From NCBI RefSeq assembly GCF_031755915.1, contig NC_083390.1:18631001-18695000 (forward strand): 64,000 bases of DNA, written 5' to 3'. A model generated the notes under the pieces. It saw only the letters and a list, made by a program, of their open reading frames with translations, was not told the DNA's origin and did not search any database. The translations under genes and the position numbers were made by a program. This document shows, in pieces, positions 59,852 through 64,000 of the stretch. Origin of the DNA: Ziziphus jujuba. Its lineage: Eukaryota > Streptophyta > Magnoliopsida > Rosales > Rhamnaceae. Position 1 is the first letter of the stretch. Each line of letters opens with the position of its first letter.

Positions 59852-61259
59852 GTTAAAAGAGTAATCAGACTATTGAAAAGATTCTATAACACACCAATAA
59901 GGTGTTAATTAAGTTGGTAACAAACTGCAATTTAAAATTTATACTTGATCAGAAGTGAGAAATATTGGTTGGAGTAGTTTTTGTTGGGAAAAAAAACATA
60001 CCTATTGACACTTTAATTTTGGAATAGAAACTAAGTCCATACCCAATTGAATATGAAGATACCATATGGTAAAAAAAAATTCTGATGAAAGTTGCAGCTT
60101 AAATGGGTAAGAGAGAAGGTTGGGTTGGATAGTTAACAACGAATTTTTTTTGCAACTAATAAATATGATAAATAAATTGTTAGAAAATGCAAATGAAGTC
60201 CCATATTGATAAGAAATCCAAAGAAAAAATCTACTATATAATTCACATAGATTATTATATCAATTTGTCAAATTGAGATTATTATATCAATTGTCAAATT
60301 GTTTTGGAATAGAATCTCATATAAATTCGCCCAAATTGGCTTGGGCATAAACTGGAAGTCAAACAGTTGTTTGGTGTCAATCGGACTAATTTTTTTTTTA
60401 TATATTAATGGATAAAAAAATATAATTTATCATATTATTCATTGATTTGTAAACTAAACAAAATGATTTTGATTTTAATTAGATGAGTCATTTATCTAAT
60501 AATTTTATAAAAGAGTTTTATCTAATTAATATTATCAAAATAAAATAATTATTTGTATATATTTCTTCTATTATTATACAGTAATTAAAAAATCATATAT
60601 TAATCGAAGACTTGACGAATAATTTATCTACACTCTGCAACTATATTAATTAATGGATAAATGAAAATTGATGTATATTTTATAATTGATTAGATTTGGA
60701 AATCCCAATATTAAAAAAAAAAAATTAAAGTGGAAAAGAAACGTTGGTTTGGAGCCAAGAATGGAGAGAGGAAGCAGTCCCAAGTGTCACCAAGCTGACC
60801 CACCTCTTGATGGGAGAACTTATCCGATGAAATGCCAAACTATTCCACTGTTTAGATTTCTAATCCCGCCTTGTTTTTCATGGGATATTATTATTAAAGC
60901 AGTGCTAACAACACTTGCTTTGTTTGTCATTATTGGTATAATCCCATCCTATTGGAGAAAAATATAAACAAAATAAAAATTAATTTTTTATCAGTTTAAG
61001 TTTTTAGAATAATATATTTCAATTTGGTATTCAAAAAGTTAAAAATACATATAAAGATTCAAAAAAAAATCCTAATAAAGGTAAACCTATATGTGAGAAA
61101 GAATATTTAAGAAAAATATAAATGAAATGACCTACAATGACTCAAAAAAGAGCTCAATAAAAACCTATATATAAGGAAAAAATATTAAAAAAATATATAA
61201 ATAAAATGAAAATTTATATTTTATCGATTTAAATTTTTAGGATGAGTAGTATATTTCAG
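59852..61259. other. R4 upstream region
   Basis: Copy of 16276-17681. No gene that I can support. AT-rich. Confidence 0.5.
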
Positions 61260-61735
61260 CTCACCCTTACCTAGCGTACCATATCTAGCGTACCAAATAC
61301 GCTCACCCTTACCTAGCATACCAAATACGCCTTCAAAGTCTTTCTCTATGTAGGACTAGGAGCCAAATACGCCTCCAAAGTCTTTCTCTATGCCGGACTA
61401 GGAGCCAAATAATAGGAGACGTAGGCGCTAAAAATAAATTAGTAAAAGTCAGTCAACATGGAAAAATATGTTTTGTTTTGTCTACCAAATAATATTCAAC
61501 ATGATCAATTACACCAAAATAATAATAATAATAATAATAATCAACATGAGAAGATAAGAAAACACATCTCTCGCCCACACAGGACAAGCGGACAGGCAAG
61601 AAGCAAAGGCACAAGTAGTTTCAGTGGGTGGGAAAAAAAAATATATATATATATATATATTTGTGCCAACAAGAGAGAGAGAAAAAAAAAAAAACAAACA
61701 AATAAGGTGAACAAATTTTTGTGCCAACAAATATC
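61260..61735 (+). promoter_or_regulatory. R4 proximal upstream repeats and leader
   Basis: Carries the paired CTCACCCTTACCTAGC and CAAAGTCTTTCTCTATG modules (61260-61410), an (ATA)n array at about 61518-61541, an AT array at about 61641-61661 and the purine-rich leader, all as upstream of R2. Confidence 0.45.
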
Positions 61736-64000
61736 ATGAAGATGAGAGGTACTGGTAGATCGATTGCATGGTGTGCTGGACTTGTATTATCCATTGCAAC
61801 CATTGCTATATTCAGCGAGGGTGGCAAAAGTATAGTTCAAGCACGGTGCATAGACAGTGAGAGACAAGCTCTTCTTGACTTCAAACAGGGCCTTGAAGAT
61901 TATCATAACACCTTATCCTCTTGGACAAGCGGCGAAGGAGAAGACTGTTGCCTTTGGAGAGGTGTCAAATGTGACAACAAAACCAATCATGTTGTGGTAC
62001 TTCGTCTTGGTGATCATGTTCTTGAACCAGGCAACTTTGGTCATGACTACTCCAGATACTTTCATGACTTTGATTATTATGTCATAATCGAGCCTAACAG
62101 TAGGTTCGGCGGTGAGATTGGCTCTTCCTTGGTTGAACTGAAATACTTGAGGCACTTGGACCTTAGTTTCAATGATTTTTCAAGATTCCAGAGTTCATTG
62201 GTTCTTTAACTCGGCTTAGATACCTTAACCTTGGATCCAATCCAATAAGTGGAACTATCCCTTCCCAACTTGGTAATCTCACTAGGCTGCGTTTTCTTGC
62301 TCTTGATCGTGCCGATGAGTTGATTGCTGATAATCTGGAATGGCTTCCCCGTCTTTCATCGCTGACAACCCTTAAATTGGGTACTCTCACTCTATCCAAG
62401 CCCGCCGATTGGCTTCAATCAATCAAAATGGCCCCTTCATTGTCAAGCTTGGAATTGTTTGAGTGCTATTTTCCTTATAAGGTAGCTACTTCATCTCTTT
62501 CTCATATAAATTCTTCCAATTCTCTTAGAGCTCTTGTCATAAAACACAGTAAATTCCATCCTACAGCAATTCCTTGGTTGCTCAATGTCAGCTATAATTT
62601 AGTCAATCTTACTATAAAGCATAGCGAAATAATAGATCCACTCCCAAATTCTTTTGACAGTATGAGGTCCCTTGAAAACATTGATTTGAAATCAAATAAA
62701 CTTGAAGGTGGAATACCAAAATCCTTGGGGAATCTTTGCAATGTAAAGTCTCTGGATCTTTCTTTCAACCTTTTGAATGACACGCTACATCTTATAGAGA
62801 CTTTGACTGGTTGCACTGCCAAGTCCTTGGAGATTTTGTATTTGCAGGGCAACGAACTTGTAGGTTCATTGCCTGATCTTTCCCAATTTTCATCCTTGAA
62901 AGAGTTACGCTTAGCTGATAATAAACTAAATGGTAGCTTAGCGGAAAGTATTGGCCAGCTCTCTAATCTTGAGATCCTAGAAGTTTCTTCAAATTATATT
63001 ACTGGAGTAATCTCCAAAGCCCACCTACAAAAATTATCCAAATTGAAGGGGTTAGATTTATCATTCAACTCCTTGACATTGAATTTTGAGTCCAAGTGGG
63101 TTCCACCCTTTCAACTCTTTTCCTTAAAGTTGAGTTCTTGTAAGTTGGGTGCACCATTTCCTGGTTGGCTTCAGACCCAGGTGAAATTGATTAACATTGA
63201 TATCTCTAAATCCGGTATTTCAGACAATATCCCTGACTGGTTCTACAATTTGACACCCAAATTAATCAACTTGAATCTGTCTTTCAATTCTTTCAAAGGT
63301 ATCTTACCAAATTTTCCCTTGAGATATGATATCTACCCAGTCATTGATTTGAGCTCCAACCAGTTTTATGGTTCCGTTCCCGTTTCTCTTGCTAATGCAT
63401 CTGCACTGATTATCTCCAATAATTCAATTACGACCTTCAAGCTATTCTTATGTACAGAAGTATCTGATAGGCCAACAACTTTTCTTGACCTTTCTAACAA
63501 TATGTTATCTGAAAGCCTTCCTGATTGTTGGATGCATTTGGGTAAATTGAGAGTTCTTAATTTGGAAAACAATAAATTGTCTGGAAATATTCCTTCCTCA
63601 TTGGGTTCGCTGGATCAAATTTCAACACTGCGTTTGAGCAACAACAGCATCTCAGGAATTTTGCCTTCCTCGTTGAAGAATTGCAGTTTGCTACGACTTT
63701 TAGATGTTGGACAAAACAATTTGTATGGAGAAATACCAATATGGATTGGAGATTATCTAACTGATTTGATTGTCCTGCATTTAAAGTCAAATAGATTCTA
63801 CGGGAGCTTACCTTTAAGTTTATGTCAGCTTAGTGATATTCAAATACTGGATCTTTCCCTAAATGATTTATTTGGAGTCATTCCACGGTGCTTCCATAAC
63901 TTTACCCCAATGATTCATGAAGCAGATGATTCTGATTACGGTACTTTTGTCGATGGCATTGATTCTTCATATATCATTGATCCATCGAGAGGTTATGGAC
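61736..64000 (+). pseudogene. LRR receptor-like protein R4, frameshifted and cut by the window end
   Basis: Nearly identical to R2 over its first three quarters. The first ATG aligns with that of R2. One G is missing near 62184 (CAAGATTCC where R2 has CAAGGATTCC), so the frame reaches TAA at 62207-62209, about 157 codons in, inside the first LRRs. Beyond it the R2 frame resumes with LRRs to the start of the island domain at 64000. No other break was noticed, but I did not check every codon and the 3' quarter is outside. If the single base is a sequencing error, R4 could be functional. Confidence 0.85.

Larger units (their letters stand above)
34993..64000. repeat. Segmental duplication, copy B
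   Basis: Second copy of 1-20424. Compared with copy A it keeps the full copia element, which holds a TRIM, has three instead of two direct 255-bp units, and has gained a 5.9-kb hAT at 52844-58785. It has lost one G in its R2-type receptor gene near 62184. The homology extends left of 34993 into the R3 start and promoter, whose counterpart in copy A lies outside the window. Confidence 0.95.

Noticed and set aside
1..64000. tRNA, rRNA or snRNA genes
   Set aside because: None recognised by eye; the only tRNA-related sequences are the primer binding sites of the LTR elements.

Overview
The window is nuclear DNA from a flowering plant, most likely a eudicot. It is AT-rich and holds intronless extracellular-LRR receptor-like proteins (RLPs) of the EIX2/Ve1 type, a Ty1-copia element, a TRIM element, hAT elements, and fragments of typical plant genes with GT-AG introns. 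I cannot name the species.

The backbone is an RLP cluster with four loci on the + strand: R1 (1-6170, pseudogene cut by the left edge), R2 (18159-21107, the only intact gene, 982 aa), R3 (34789-43569, pseudogene and sister of R1) and R4 (61736 to the right edge, sister of R2 with a one-base frameshift). Bases 1-20424 and 34993-64000 are two near-identical copies of one long segment. They differ by one copia deletion, one repeat unit in a tandem array, one 5.9-kb hAT insertion and scattered point changes. This is either a recent tandem segmental duplication or two haplotypes joined by the assembler. The 3' flank of R1/R3 is also an older paralogue of the R2 flank, and these older paralogues give empty sites for the transposon insertions below.

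Mobile elements with ends resolved here: a copia LTR retrotransposon inside R1 and R3 (1297-4540, 36289-41940; TSD CTATC); a TRIM nested in the R3 copia (38126-38551; TSD CCACA); a coding hAT only in the second segment (52844-58785; 8-bp TSD CTTATCCC; 720-aa transposase reading frame); a non-autonomous hAT (27071-27704; 8-bp TSD GAGTCAGC); a 3.9-kb TTA-flanked Harbinger-like element upstream of R3 (30498-34365).

The most unusual content is a pair of related gene-capturing elements that look like Pack-MULEs: MULE-1 (7196-13883, duplicated at 44581-51513) and MULE-2 (22111-27933). They share long degenerate terminal inverted repeats beginning GGGGAATTTGGCCCAATA, about 9-bp imperfect TSDs and a 255-bp internal repeat family, but carry different host gene fragments. 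MULE-1 has a class 3 lipase, a queuosine-salvage protein (QNG1), a DUF668 protein and complex I subunit NDUFB3. MULE-2 has a DHH-type phosphoesterase, katanin p80 and one unrecognised fragment. The outermost fragments point inward, with their 5' ends next to the terminal repeats. All seven look decayed.

Only R2 and perhaps the hAT transposase look able to make a full protein. The rest of the window is pseudogenes, transposons, microsatellites and non-coding flank.
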